Below are positions 1 to 9,043 of a stretch of DNA of 64,000 nt, piece after piece. The notes below the pieces were generated by a model, which worked only from the letters and a program-made list of their open reading frames with translations, was not told where the DNA came from and searched no databases. The position numbers were made by a program, and so were the translations under genes. Positions within the stretch are counted from its first letter, which is position 1. The number at the start of each line of letters is the position of its first letter. Source of the DNA: Naasia aerilata (GTDB lineage Bacteria; Actinomycetota; Actinomycetes; Actinomycetales; Microbacteriaceae); assembly GCF_030296595.1 (NCBI RefSeq), contig NZ_AP027731.1:3038001-3102000 (forward strand), in the 5' to 3' direction.

Positions 1-996
1 CCGCTCGGACAGCGTGCCGCGGTCGGGGTTCGCGTCGATCGCGATGATCCGGTCCTCGCGCGTGGTCGCCAGGGCCATGCCGAGCAGCGTGGTGACCGTG
101 GTCTTGCCGACGCCGCCCTTGCGCGTGAGGATCGGGACGAAGCGCGTGCCGCCCTCGAACTGCTTGTCGATGCGGGCGTTGAGCTCCTTGCGCGCGCGCT
201 CGGCGGGAGAATCGCCGAGGTTCACGCGGCGGAGGGTCAGCCCGTAGATGAACCTGTTCCAGCCGCCCGTCGGAGCCGCGCGCGTGATCCGCGAGTCGAT
301 GAGCCGATCCGCGGTGAGCATCGCGGCGGTCTCGGGGATATCGCTCTGCTCGCCGCGGAGGCGCTCGCGCCGGGTGAGGCTCGTGCCGTTCGCCGGCGTG
401 ATCGGCTCGATGCGCGGGATCTCGCCGGTGCGCGAGGTGTCTATGCGGGGCACCGGACCTGTGTTCCGAATCCCGTCGCCGAGGCGCGGGATCTCGCTCG
501 TGTTGAAGCGCGGGATCTCCCCGGTCAGCCGCGGCACGTCGGTGGTGCTGAACCGCGGGATCTCGCCCGTGGTGGTCGGGAAGGAGCTGAGGGTGCGGCT
601 GCCGAGCAGGGCGTCGTAGGCGCTGCCGGTGCGGCGGTAAGGGGTGCGGGTCGGCTGCTCCGGCGCAGGACGCAGCTCCCCGAGGTTGATCTCGCCGGTC
701 AGGGTGCCCGGCATCGCGCTCGGCGGGATCGCGACATCGTCGATCCGCACGGCCGCCTCGTCCTCGGGCAGGGCCCGCTGCGGAGCCGGCGGGAGATCGA
801 TGTGAATGGTGAGGCTCTCGGGGAGACTGGTGGCCAGCCGCTCGCCGGGCTCGTCGACGAGCTCACTGTGGAACTCGAGCTCGTCGAGCTCCTCCGCGCG
901 GGTCGCGCTCACCGTGCTCTCGAGCACCTGCCCGGGAGACTTCTTGCGCTTGCTCGCCACAGGCCCAGCCTTCCGTTCAGCTCTGTCTACGCTCAT
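1..996 (-). CDS. ParA/MinD-like P-loop ATPase with disordered N-terminal region (partial at window edge)
   Basis: Only the first 332 codons lie in the window; the gene continues past the left edge. The start is ATG at 996 (MSVDRAERKAG); a later GTG (VASKRKK) at about 960 is possible. Residues 1-250 are low-complexity and charged or proline-rich, with the short motif TGEI(P/N)R recurring five or six times (TGEINL, TGEIPRF twice, SEIPRL, TGEIPRI). The folded part then begins, with a deviant Walker A KGGVGKTT and IAIDANPDRGTL, as in the MinD/ParA/Mrp family. ATPases with long disordered N-termini resemble EspI-like proteins linked to type VII secretion, but no secretion gene is visible here, so the role (localisation or partitioning switch) is inferred only from the fold. 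It is transcribed in the same direction as pyruvate carboxylase, about 100 bp downstream of it. Confidence 0.75.
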   Translation of the reverse strand, partial: MSVDRAERKAGPVASKRKKSPGQVLESTVSATRAEELDELEFHSELVDEPGERLATSLPESLTIHIDLPPAPQRALPEDEAAVRIDDVAIPPSAMPGTLTGEINLGELRPAPEQPTRTPYRRTGSAYDALLGSRTLSSFPTTTGEIPRFSTTDVPRLTGEIPRFNTSEIPRLGDGIRNTGPVPRIDTSRTGEIPRIEPITPANGTSLTRRERLRGEQSDIPETAAMLTADRLIDSRITRAAPTGGWNRFIYGLTLRRVNLGDSPAERARKELNARIDKQFEGGTRFVPILTRKGGVGKTTVTTLLGMALATTREDRIIAIDANPDRGTLSER

Positions 997-1097
997 TTGC
1001 CAGAAGCCTATGCGGGCACCCCTCGGATGGGTGATTGCCGCGCGGCGCACCGCCGAAGTTCCCGTGTCGCCGGGTCTCGGCCGTGTGGCGGTGCCGA

Positions 1098-4000
1098 TCA
1101 GGCGGGGTCGACCTCGACCACCAGGTCGCCCGCCTCCACCTGCTGGGTCGCGCCGATCGCGAGGCGGCGGACGACGCCCGCGATGGGGGTGGTGATGGCG
1201 GCCTCCATCTTCATGGCCTCGATGGACGCCACCGCCTGTCCAGCGGCGACGCGGTCGCCCTGCTGGACCTTGATCGTCACGACGCCCGAGAACGGCGCCG
1301 CGACGTGCCCCGCCTTGTTCGGGTTCGCCTTCTCCGCCGAGGTGACCTCGACGTCCACGCTCCTGTCGCGCACGGCGATCGGCCGCATCTGGCCGTTGAG
1401 GGTCGTCATGACGGTGCGCATGCCCTTGTCGTCGACCCCGCCGACGGCTTCGAGTCCCACGAAGAGCTGCACGCCTCGCGCGATCTGCACGGTGTGCTCG
1501 GCGCCCGACTGCAGGCCGTAGAGGTAGTCGGCCGTGTCGAGCACGGACAGGTCGCCGTACTGCTCGCGCACCTGCTCGAACTGGCGGGTCGGGCCGGGGA
1601 ACAGCAGGCGATTGAGCGCCGAGCGCCGCGTGGCGCTGTCCGCCTCGAGTGCGGCACTGTCTTCCGCGCTGAGGTCCTCGACCGACACGTCGACCGTGCG
1701 ACCCTCGAGGACCTTGGAGCGGAAGGGCTCGGGCCAGCCGCCCGGCAGGTCGCCGAGCTCGCCGGCCATGAAGCCGATTACCGAGTCCGGGATGTCGTAC
1801 TTCTGGGGGTTCTGCTCGAAGTCGTCCGGGTCCGCACCGACGGCCGCGAGGTGCAGGGCGAGGTCGCCCACCACCTTCGACGAGGGCGTGACCTTCGGGA
1901 TGCGGCCGAGGATGCGGTTCGCCGCCGCGTACAGGTCCTCGATGAGCTCGAACCGGTCGGCGAGACCGAGCGCGATCGCCTGCTGGCGGAGGTTGGAGAG
2001 CTGGCCGCCCGGGATCTCGTGGTGGTAGACGCGGCCGGTGGGGCCGGGCAGCCCGGACTCGAACGGCTTGTACTGGGCGCGGACGGCCTCCCAGTACGGC
2101 TCGAAGTCGGCGACGGCCTGCAAGGACAGTCCGGTGTCGCGCTCGGTGTCGGCGAGGGCGGCGACGAGCGCGGACGCGGACACCTGGCTGGTCGTGCCGG
2201 CCATCGCGGCACTGGCGACGTCGACCGCGTCCACACCTGCCTCGCTCGCTGCGAGGAGGGTGGCGAGCTGCCCGCCGACGGTGTCGTGGGTGTGCAGGTG
2301 GACGGGCAGGTCGAACCGCTCCCGGAGAGCCCGGACCAGCTTGGACGCGGCGTACGGGCGGAGCAGACCCGCCATGTCCTTGATCGCGAGCACGTGCGCG
2401 CCCGCCTCGACGATCCGATCGGCCAGGCGCAGGTAGTAGTCGAGCGTGTAGAGGTCCTCGGCCGGGTCCAGGAGGTTGCCGGTGTAGCAGACCGCGACCT
2501 CCGCCACGGCGCCGCCGGTCGCGCGCACGGCATCGATCGCCGGCCGCATCTGGTCGACGTCGTTGAGGGCGTCGAAGATACGGAAGATGTCGACGCCGGT
2601 GGCGGCCGCCTCGCGGACGAAAGCGTCCGTGACCTGGGTCGGGTACGGCGTGTAGCCGACGGTGTTGCGCCCGCGCAGCAGCATCTGGATGGCGATGTTC
2701 GGCATCGCCTCGCGAAGGGTTGCGAGCCGCTCCCACGGGTCCTCGCCCAGGAAGCGCAGCGCCACGTCGTAGGTGGCGCCGCCCCACGCCTCGACCGAGA
2801 GCAGGCCGGGGATGCTGCGCGCGTAGTAGGGGCCGACCGCGGCGAGGTCCCGCGTGCGCACGCGCGTCGCGAGCAGCGACTGGTGGGCATCCCGGAACGT
2901 GGTGTCGGTCACCGCGAGGGCGGTCTGGGCGCGGAGGTCCGCCGCGAACCCCTCGGGCCCGAGCTCGAGGAGGCGCTGGCGGGACCCGGCTGGCGCGTCG
3001 AGCGACAGGTCGACGGCGGGCAGCTTGTCGGCGGGGTTCGCGCCGCGGGGGCGACCCCCACGGCTGGTTGACGGTGACCTCGGCGAGCCAGCTGAGGATC
3101 CTCGTGCCGCGGTCCCGCGACGGGTTGGGCTGGATGAGCTCCGGTCGCTCGTCGATGAACGACGTCGAGAGGTCGCCGGCGACGAAGGACGGGTCCTCGA
3201 GCACCGCCTGCAGGAACGAGATGTTCGTCGAGACACCGCGGATGCGGAACTCGGCCAGGCCGCGCTTGGCCCGCGCGACGGCGGCGGCGAAGTCGCGTCC
3301 GCGGCACGTCATCTTGGCGAGCATGGAGTCGAAGTGGGGGCTGATCTGGGCGCCCTGGGCGACGGTGCCGCCGTCGAGGCGGATGCCCGCGCCACCCGGC
3401 GAGCGGTAGGTCGTGATCTTGCCGGTGTCCGGGCGGAAGCCCTGCGACGGGTCCTCGGTCGTGATGCGGCACTGCAGCGCGGCGCCCCGCAGGTGCAGCT
3501 GGTCCTGGGTCAGGCCCAGGTCGGCGAGGCTCTCCCCCGACGCGATGCGCATCTGGGACTGCACCAGGTCGACGTCGGTGACCTCCTCGGTCACGGTGTG
3601 CTCGACCTGGATGCGGGGGTTCATCTCGATGAAGACGTGCTCGCCTGCCCGCTCCCCCACCGTGTCGACGAGGAACTCGACGGTGCCGGCGTTCTGGTAG
3701 CCGATCGCCTCCGCGAACGCCACGGCGTCGCGATAGAGGGACTGGCGAATGGAGTCGTCGAGGTTCGGGGCCGGCGCGATCTCGATGACCTTCTGGTGCC
3801 GGCGCTGCACCGAGCAGTCGCGCTCGAAGAGATGCACCGTGTGGCCGGAGCCGTCGGCCAGGATCTGCACCTCGATGTGCCGGGGCCGCAGGACCGCCTG
3901 CTCGAGGAACATGGTGGGGTCGCCGAAGGCGCTGTCCGCTTCGCGCATCGCCGCGGTGAGGGCATCCTCAGCTCCTCGCGGGCGTTCACGCGGCGCATCC

Positions 4001-4498
4001 CGCGCCCGCCGCCGCCCGCGACCGCCTTCGCGAAGACCGGGAAGCCGATCTCCTCCGCAGCCGCGATCAGCTCGTCGAGGTCCGCAGACGGCGCGCTGGA
4101 CTTGAGGACGGGAACGCCTGCGGCCTTCGCGTGCTCCTTCGCGGCGACCTTGTTGCCCGCCATCTCGAGCACCTCGGGGGCGGTCCGATGAAGGTGATCC
4201 CCGCCTGCCGGGCCGCCTCGGCGAGCTCGGGGTTCTCGCTGAGGAACCCGTAGCCGGGGTAGATCGCGTCGGCGCCGGACTCCTTGGCGACGCGGATGAT
4301 CTCCGCGACATCCAGGTAGGCCCGCACCGGATGACCGGGCTCGCCGATCTGGTACGCCTCGTCGGCCTTCAGCCGGTGCATCGAGTTGCGGTCCTCGTAC
4401 GGGAACACCGCGACGGTCTTGGCGCCGAGCTCATAGGCCGCACGGAACGCGCGGATGGCGATCTCGCCACGATTGGCTACCAGGATCTTCGAAAACAC
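1098..4498 (-). CDS. pyc: Pyruvate carboxylase (three apparent frameshifts)
   Basis: Biotin enzyme that carboxylates pyruvate to oxaloacetate to refill the TCA cycle. Domains in order: biotin carboxylase (GTG start at 4498, FSKILVANRGEIAIRAF; ATP-grasp glycine loop AVAGGGGRGM), carboxyltransferase (TDTTFRDAHQSLLATRVR, IQMLLRGRNTVGY) and a C-terminal biotinyl domain with the biotinylated lysine in EAMKME. The reading frame breaks three times: near 4180 (FIGPP to APEVLEMAG, one base missing), near 3970 (REEL to DALTAAMREAD, one missing) and near 3055 (VNQPWG to RPRGANPADK, one extra G in a G run). With these corrected the protein is about 1133 residues, the usual actinobacterial length, and every segment is well conserved, so sequencing error is more likely than a pseudogene. 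A GGAAGGGG ribosome site precedes the start. Confidence 0.93.
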
Positions 4499-4537
4499 GC
4501 GAGCCCCTTCCGGCGCCCGCGCCGTTCCGTCTGTCGT

Positions 4538-4568
4538 TTGGGTTCACTCAGACTACTGAAGGTATCTT
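4538..4568 (+). promoter_or_regulatory. Candidate promoter for the ParA-family gene, possibly leaderless
   Basis: TTGGGT (4538-4543) and TATCTT (4563-4568) resemble -35 and -10 boxes with a long 19-bp spacer. A start of transcription about 7 bases after the -10 falls at the GTG at 4576, so the message could be leaderless, which is common in actinobacteria. A competing reading is that GAAGG at 4558-4562 is a ribosome site for a TTG start at 4567. This is inference from pattern only. Confidence 0.3.
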
Positions 4569-4575
4569 GGTCCCC

Positions 4576-5400
4576 GTGCATGTCCTGAGCGTCAGCTCCC
4601 TCAAGGGTGGAGTGGGCAAGACCACCGTCACCCTCGGTCTCGCGTCCGCCGGTTTCGCCAAGGGCCTCAGCACCCTCGTCGTCGACCTGGACCCCCAGTC
4701 GGACGTGTCCACCGGCATGGACGTGCAGGTGCAGGGCCACCTCAACGTCGCCGACGTGCTCGCCTCCCCCAAGGAGAAGGTCGTCCGCGCCGCCATCGCG
4801 CCGAGCGGATGGACGAAGGGCCGAACCGGCACCATCGACGTCATGGTCGGCAGCCCGTCCGCGATCAACTTCGACGGGCCGCACCCGAGCATCCGCGACA
4901 TCTGGAAGCTCGAGGAGGCGCTCGCGAGCGTCGAGCACGACTACGACCTCGTCCTCATCGACTGCGCCCCTTCGCTCAACGCGCTCACCCGCACCGCTTG
5001 GGCGGCGAGCGACCGCGTCGCCGTCGTCACCGAGCCGGGCCTGTTCTCCGTCGCCGCCGCCGACCGCGCGCTCCGTGCGATCGAGGAGATCCGCCGCGGC
5101 CTCAGCCCGCGCCTCCAGCCGCTCGGCATCATCGTGAACCGGGCCCGCATGCAGTCCCTCGAGCACCAGTTCCGCATCAAGGAGCTCCGCGACATGTTCG
5201 GGCCGCTCGTGCTCACCCCGCACCTGCCCGAGCGAACCTCCCTCCAGCAGGCGCAGGGCGCCGCGAAGCCGCTCCACATCTGGCCGGGCGAGAGCGCCCA
5301 GGAGATGGCGCGGATGTTCGACCAGCTCCTCGACCGAGTGCTGCGCACCGGCCGGGTCGGCGAGTACGCCGAGCTCGAGGCGAAGGGCGCCCGGGGGTAG
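4576..5400 (+). CDS. ParA-family ATPase
   Basis: A soluble ParA/Soj-type ATPase of about 274 residues. The deviant Walker A motif LKGGVGKTT is near the N-terminus, followed by VVDLDPQSDVSTGM (switch region) and VLIDCAPSLNALT (Walker B-like). These features fit the dimerising, DNA-binding ParA family that positions chromosomes or protein complexes. No parB or centromere-like repeats adjoin it, so it is probably an orphan positioning ATPase rather than the chromosomal ParA. It is divergent from pyruvate carboxylase with 77 bp between the starts. I take GTG 4576 as the start because family homology begins at VHVLSVSSLKGG; TTG 4567 would add three residues. It is unrelated in its N-terminal region to the ParA-like protein at the left edge. 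Confidence 0.85.
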   Translation: MHVLSVSSLKGGVGKTTVTLGLASAGFAKGLSTLVVDLDPQSDVSTGMDVQVQGHLNVADVLASPKEKVVRAAIAPSGWTKGRTGTIDVMVGSPSAINFDGPHPSIRDIWKLEEALASVEHDYDLVLIDCAPSLNALTRTAWAASDRVAVVTEPGLFSVAAADRALRAIEEIRRGLSPRLQPLGIIVNRARMQSLEHQFRIKELRDMFGPLVLTPHLPERTSLQQAQGAAKPLHIWPGESAQEMARMFDQLLDRVLRTGRVGEYAELEAKGARG

Positions 5401-5668
5401 GTTCCCTGCCGCCAGATCGCGGTCGCTTGAGGCGGGTGCGCTTTGGGGAAGGTTGCGTCGGTGGGCGCGGCTGGACAGCGGTCGATTCAGCCGGGTGCGT
5501 CCGGAGAAACCTCGGGTCCGTGCGTCGCGGCTGGTGTCCGAGTCGCCAGCAGGTGTGCATGCTGCCGTGTTCGCGGCTGTCGTGTGGGTTTCATCGCTCG
5601 CGGGGTCCGCCCCCAGCGGAGGCGGACCTCCTCGACGGGGCGTGCGAGGGGCAACGGGTCCAGCCCTT

Positions 5669-6124
5669 GCTTAAGACGGGAAGCCGGCGGGCTGATCGGT
5701 CGGCGTCGTTCCGGCCTTGAGGCCGAGCGCGTGCCGACCCACCGCGCGCGCTTCCCTTCGCCGAGCGCGCTCTGTAGCACCGAGCGCGCTTCGTCTTCGC
5801 CGAGCGCACCCCGTGGCACCGAGCGCGCCCTGTATACGGGGTGCGCTCGGTGGTTCAGGGTGCGTTCGATGGCGGACGGGTGCGCTCGGTGTTACGGGGC
5901 GCGGTCGACGGTCGGGTTTTCCCATCGACTCAGCTACCCGCGAAGCTTCTGCGCGCGCGTGGGCCGGTCGTCGAGCGCGGTTTCTGTCGCCGAGCGCAGG
6001 GTGGGGACGGGCCGCGCTCGGCGGCCGCTCGTCGAGCGCGGGGCGTGACGACGAGCGCGGGGTGAGTACGGGGCGCGCTCGTCGTCTCGGGCCGCGCTCG
6101 GTGGTGCGGGGCGCGCTCGGCGCG
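5669..6124. repeat. Palindromic GAGCGCG repeat array A, non-coding
   Basis: The 725 bp between two genes (5401-6125) hold no convincing gene. From 5669 they carry GCTTAAGACGG and then about a dozen units built on CACCGAGCGCG. Units left of about 5835 read CACCGAGCGCGCC and those right of it read mostly as the inverse (GCGCGCTCGGTG). The switch point is a 36-bp near-perfect palindrome at 5817-5852 centred on GTATAC. The same architecture occurs at 15176-15769 and 36890-37864. Arginine-rich open frames across it are by-products of the repeat. The stretch 5401-5668 shows nothing recognisable. Confidence 0.75.
5817..5852. repeat. 36-bp GTATAC-centred palindrome, copy A
   Basis: Left arm begins CACCGAGCGC, centre is GTATAC, right arm ends GCGCTCGGTG. 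Identical length (36 bp) and nearly identical sequence to the copies at 15283-15318 and 36907-36942. The arms differ from perfect symmetry at only one or two positions, so a transcript would fold into a strong hairpin and the DNA could bind a dimeric protein. Confidence 0.8.
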
Positions 6125-6125
6125 T

Positions 6126-7034
6126 CTACGGGAGGACGGCGAAGGCGCGGACCGGGAACGTGCCGAAGCCCTCGACGCGGGGCGGCACCGCCGTGAAGGT
6201 CGCGCCGCTCGGCGGGACCTGGCCGAGGTTCGTCAGGTGCTCGACCACCGGGATCCCTGCGGCGAGCAGCAGCGAGTGCGCCGGGCGCCGGCCCGCCGCC
6301 TCTGCGGACGTGTCGTCGATGTTCAGGGAGTCGATGCCCACCAGCGCCGCGCCCTGCTCGACCAGGTAGGCGGCGCCCTCCTCCGTGAGGAAGGGCGCGC
6401 CCACCGCGTACTCCTCGGTGCCGAAGTGCCGGTCCCAGCCGGTGTGCAGCAGGACCGCCGCGCCGCGCACGTCGCGCTCGGCGATCACCTCTGCCGGGAT
6501 GCCCCGATCCCGGGCATCGGTCAGCCGGAACACCTCCGCGGACAGCCCGACCAGCTGGTCCAGCGACAGGGACGCGAGGTCTCCCCCGTCGGCGTAGCGG
6601 TGGAACGGGCTGTCCAGGTAGGTGCCCGTGTTGCCGATCATCGTGATGAGGTCCATCCGGAACTCGGTGCCCGGCGCGTACACGGTTCGGGAGGCCTCGC
6701 GCGTCAGGTGCGGGGTGACGGTGGGCGCCGGCAGCCCGGGATAGGTGACGAGCCCTTCCCGGATCGGGTGGCTGAGGTCGACCAGGGGTGACGCGGCGGA
6801 CGCGACCACCGGCGCGACTCCGCGGCTGCCCTTGTGCGGCTCCTCCACGATGGTGAGACCGGAGAGCGTGACCTCTCCCACAAGGGCGAGCCCGAGGTGC
6901 CGCACGAACAGGCGGCCGATCTCCGCCTCGGACAGGTCCGCCGACGGAAGGTCGAGGCGGAAGCCGTCCGCCGACATCCCTCCCCCGTTGGCGAAGCGGA
7001 CGACGGCATCGAAGACGGCGCGGTACTCGGTCAT
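6126..7034 (-). CDS. Cyclase-family (kynurenine formamidase-like) metal-dependent hydrolase
   Basis: About 302 residues. The C-terminal two thirds match the cyclase/KynB fold, whose members hydrolyse amide or ester bonds using a metal bound by an HxGTHxDxPxH signature. Here the signature reads NTGTYLDSPFH: GT, D, P and the last H remain, but the first and second histidines are N and Y, as in a known sub-branch of the family; the substrate cannot be told. An extra N-terminal domain of about 90 residues (FANGGG, FRLDLPS, EEPHKGSRG) is typical of an actinobacterial subfamily. I chose ATG 7034 (MTEYRAV), preceded by a G-rich site; an upstream GTG at 7052 is possible. Its stop lies at the edge of repeat array A. 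Soluble, no signal peptide seen. Confidence 0.75.
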   Translation of the reverse strand: MTEYRAVFDAVVRFANGGGMSADGFRLDLPSADLSEAEIGRLFVRHLGLALVGEVTLSGLTIVEEPHKGSRGVAPVVASAASPLVDLSHPIREGLVTYPGLPAPTVTPHLTREASRTVYAPGTEFRMDLITMIGNTGTYLDSPFHRYADGGDLASLSLDQLVGLSAEVFRLTDARDRGIPAEVIAERDVRGAAVLLHTGWDRHFGTEEYAVGAPFLTEEGAAYLVEQGAALVGIDSLNIDDTSAEAAGRRPAHSLLLAAGIPVVEHLTNLGQVPPSGATFTAVPPRVEGFGTFPVRAFAVLP

Positions 7035-7135
7035 CCCCCGAGCCTGGCACACGACTGAGGTTCGCTCGGATCCGTTACGCAGGGAGAACGGAGGGCGTCC
7101 GGATATCGGCGAAGGGTGTCAGGATTCCCACCGGC

Positions 7136-7170
7136 GACTGAGGAGCGCCCGCAGGGCGCGTCTCGAAACC
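7136..7170. repeat. Short palindromic intergenic repeat (TCTCGAAAC family)
   Basis: GACTGAGGAGCGCCC followed by a GGGCGC arm and CGTCTCGAAACC: a GC stem with conserved flanks. It belongs to the same family as the elements at 15970, 26006, 26079, 26169, 26242 and 41919. It lies just past the stop of the merR gene and could act as a REP-like element or terminator. Confidence 0.65.
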
Positions 7171-7177
7171 CTCGGGG

Positions 7178-7723
7178 TCAGCCGGCGACGCGCGTGGCGC
7201 GGCGGACGGCGAGCTCGTCCTGCGGGTCCATCGTCTGCGTGTCGAGCTCGACGAGGCTCGACTCGACCTCGCGGAGGACCTTGCCCACCGCGATGCCGAA
7301 GACGCCCTGGCCGCGGCTGACCAGGTCGATGACCTCGTCGTTGGAGGTGCAGAGGTAGACGCTCGCGCCGTCGCTCATCAGCGTGGTCTGGGCGAGGTCG
7401 TTGACGCCGGACTCGCGGAGCTGGTTGACAGCGGTGCGGATCTGCTGGAGGGAGATGCCGGTGTCGAGAAGACGCTTGACGAGCTTGAGAACGAGGATGT
7501 CGCGGAAGCCGTAGAGCCGCTGCGATCCGGATCCTGCAGCGCCGCGGATGGTGGGCTCGACCAGGCCGGTGCGGGCCCAGTAGTCGAGCTGGCGGTAGCT
7601 GATCCCGGCCGCCCGAGCGGCGACGGCACCGCGGAAGCCCGCGCTGTCCTCGAGGTCCGGCATGCCGTCGGTGAAGAGCAGCCCGAGATCGTAGCGATCA
7701 TCGCTACGGCTGAGTTCACTCAT
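7178..7723 (-). CDS. MerR-family regulator, second of the garA-ftsR-merR block
   Basis: 181 residues. An N-terminal winged-helix MerR domain (ISYRQLDYWARTGLVEP, QRLYGFRDILVLKLVKRLL, GISLQQIRTAVNQL) is followed by about 80 residues with no cysteine pattern for metals. It matches the position and form of the second MerR gene (Rv1830-like) downstream of garA and ftsR in mycobacteria. There a bifunctional nuclease gene lies between the two MerR genes; here it is absent, with only about 97 bp between them. Start ATG 7723. Likely co-transcribed with ftsR. Function in growth or division is inferred from synteny. Confidence 0.85.
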   Translation of the reverse strand: MSELSRSDDRYDLGLLFTDGMPDLEDSAGFRGAVAARAAGISYRQLDYWARTGLVEPTIRGAAGSGSQRLYGFRDILVLKLVKRLLDTGISLQQIRTAVNQLRESGVNDLAQTTLMSDGASVYLCTSNDEVIDLVSRGQGVFGIAVGKVLREVESSLVELDTQTMDPQDELAVRRATRVAG

Positions 7724-7820
7724 TGGGCTGGCCTACCGTTCATCTCTGGGGACTTGTCCACGGTACCGACCCGGAGAGGCTGCGGCAACGACATCGGGTT
7801 TTCCGATTCGGCGTGTCGCC

Positions 7821-8522
7821 TCACGCGCCGAGCCGGTCGAGCGCGCTTCGGATGAGGCTGGCGCGTACGATATCCAGCTGACTGGCGAGCTCCAGGGCCA
7901 GTTCGGCGCCCCGTGCTCGGCTTGCTCCGTCCCGCCGTTTGATAGCCGGAAGCACCGCGCTCTCGAGGAGTCCGGCCTCCCGCTCGGCGGCCGCGCGGAA
8001 GCCCCGCAGGTGCCGGGGCTCGATCCCCACCCGGCGCAGCTCGGTGAGGGCCTTGAGCACTCCGAGGGCATCCTCGGTGAAGGTCTCAGCGGGTGGGATG
8101 AGCGAGGCGGAGACGGCCTCGTCCAGCAGGGCGGACGGACACGTCGCCTCGCGGAGCAGCTCGTCCCGCGTGAGCCGTCGCTCGGACCCGAGCATCGAGG
8201 GCGCCGCCTGGGCGGTCGCACCCGGCCAGGCCGGATTCCGGCCGGCATCGAGGTCGGCCAGGTAGGAGCGGATGATCTTGAGCGGCAGGTAGTGGTCCCG
8301 CTGCATGGTCAAGATGAGGCGGAGCCGCTCCAGATCACGGGGCGAGAACTTGCGGTAGCCGGACTCGGTCCGTGCAGGCGACACCAGCCGCTGCTCCTCG
8401 AGGAAGCGCAGCTTCGACGGGGACAGGTCCGGGAACTCGGGCTTCAGCTTGGCGAGCACCTGCCCGATGTTGAGCAGGGTGGGTGCGGCCGCCCCCGGGC
8501 TCCGGGCGAGGGAGGTCGACAT
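7821..8522 (-). CDS. ftsR: MerR-family cell-division regulator FtsR
   Basis: 233 residues. The N-terminal DNA-binding domain LNIGQVLAKLKPEFPDLSP, SKLRFLEEQRLVSPART and GYRKFSPRDLERLRLIL is characteristic of FtsR, the regulator that activates ftsZ in Corynebacterium (Rv1828 in M. tuberculosis). The rest is helical and more variable. It starts two bases after the stop of the garA-like gene, so the two are translationally linked, as in related genomes. DNA-binding, cytoplasmic. Confidence 0.9.
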   Translation of the reverse strand: MSTSLARSPGAAAPTLLNIGQVLAKLKPEFPDLSPSKLRFLEEQRLVSPARTESGYRKFSPRDLERLRLILTMQRDHYLPLKIIRSYLADLDAGRNPAWPGATAQAAPSMLGSERRLTRDELLREATCPSALLDEAVSASLIPPAETFTEDALGVLKALTELRRVGIEPRHLRGFRAAAEREAGLLESAVLPAIKRRDGASRARGAELALELASQLDIVRASLIRSALDRLGA

Positions 8523-8524
8523 GC

Positions 8525-9028
8525 TCAGCGCGCGCCCGCGTGGGCCAGGTCGTGGCGGGACGCGTAGAAGGTGAGGCGGAACTTGCCCACCTGCACCTCG
8601 GCGCCGTCGGTGAGGAGTGCCGTGTCGATCCGGACGCCGTCGTAGTACGTGCCGTTCAGGCTGCCGAGGTCCTTGACCTCGAACGCGGTGCCGCGGCGGA
8701 TGAACTGGGCGTGCCGGCGCGAGACCGTGACGTCGTCGAGGAAGATGTCCGAGCTCGGGTGACGGCCCGCAGTGGTCACGTCGGCGTCGAGCAGGAAGCG
8801 GGCCCCGCTGTTGGGCCCTCGGCGGACGACGAGGAGAGCGGAGCCGGACGGGAGGGCCGCGATCGCCGCCTGCTCCTCCGTGTTGGTGCGGGTGTCGAGC
8901 GCCGCGACCTGGCTGAGGAAGTCGTCCCCGAACGAGGCCGTCGTGTCAGCGCTGACGTGGGAATCCGGCACCCGAGGGCTCCGAGGATCGCCAGGACGAC
9001 CGGGAACACCGTCGCGGGATTCGACCAT
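8525..9028 (-). CDS. garA: FHA-domain metabolic regulator GarA/OdhI-like
   Basis: 167 residues. The C-terminal FHA domain shows the phosphopeptide-binding pattern GRHPSSD, SRRHAQF and DLGSLNGTYYDGV. The N-terminal tail has DTTASFGDDFLSQ (T29-T30), matching the ETTSVFRADFLS site that Ser/Thr kinases phosphorylate in GarA/OdhI. In relatives, unphosphorylated protein inhibits 2-oxoglutarate dehydrogenase and adjusts glutamate metabolism; phosphorylation makes the FHA domain bind its own tail and relieves inhibition. ATG 9028 has an excellent AAAGGAGG site upstream. Located between pgsA and ftsR, the conserved actinobacterial order. Confidence 0.92.
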   Translation of the reverse strand: MVESRDGVPGRPGDPRSPRVPDSHVSADTTASFGDDFLSQVAALDTRTNTEEQAAIAALPSGSALLVVRRGPNSGARFLLDADVTTAGRHPSSDIFLDDVTVSRRHAQFIRRGTAFEVKDLGSLNGTYYDGVRIDTALLTDGAEVQVGKFRLTFYASRHDLAHAGAR

Positions 9029-9043
9029 CGGGGACTACCTCCT

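Noticed and set aside
1035..3071. Long open frame of 678 codons on the + strand across pyc
   Set aside because: It is the antisense of the carboxyltransferase part of pyruvate carboxylase; composition is Arg/Ala/Val-rich with no domain, while the - strand is strongly conserved.
1098..4498. Pyruvate carboxylase as a pseudogene
   Set aside because: Three frameshifts but every segment conserved and restored length is normal; the same kind of break occurs in many genes here.
5671..7050. 459-codon frame on the - strand through array A and the cyclase gene
   Set aside because: Out of frame with the cyclase and reads repeat sequence as Arg-rich peptide; no start signal.
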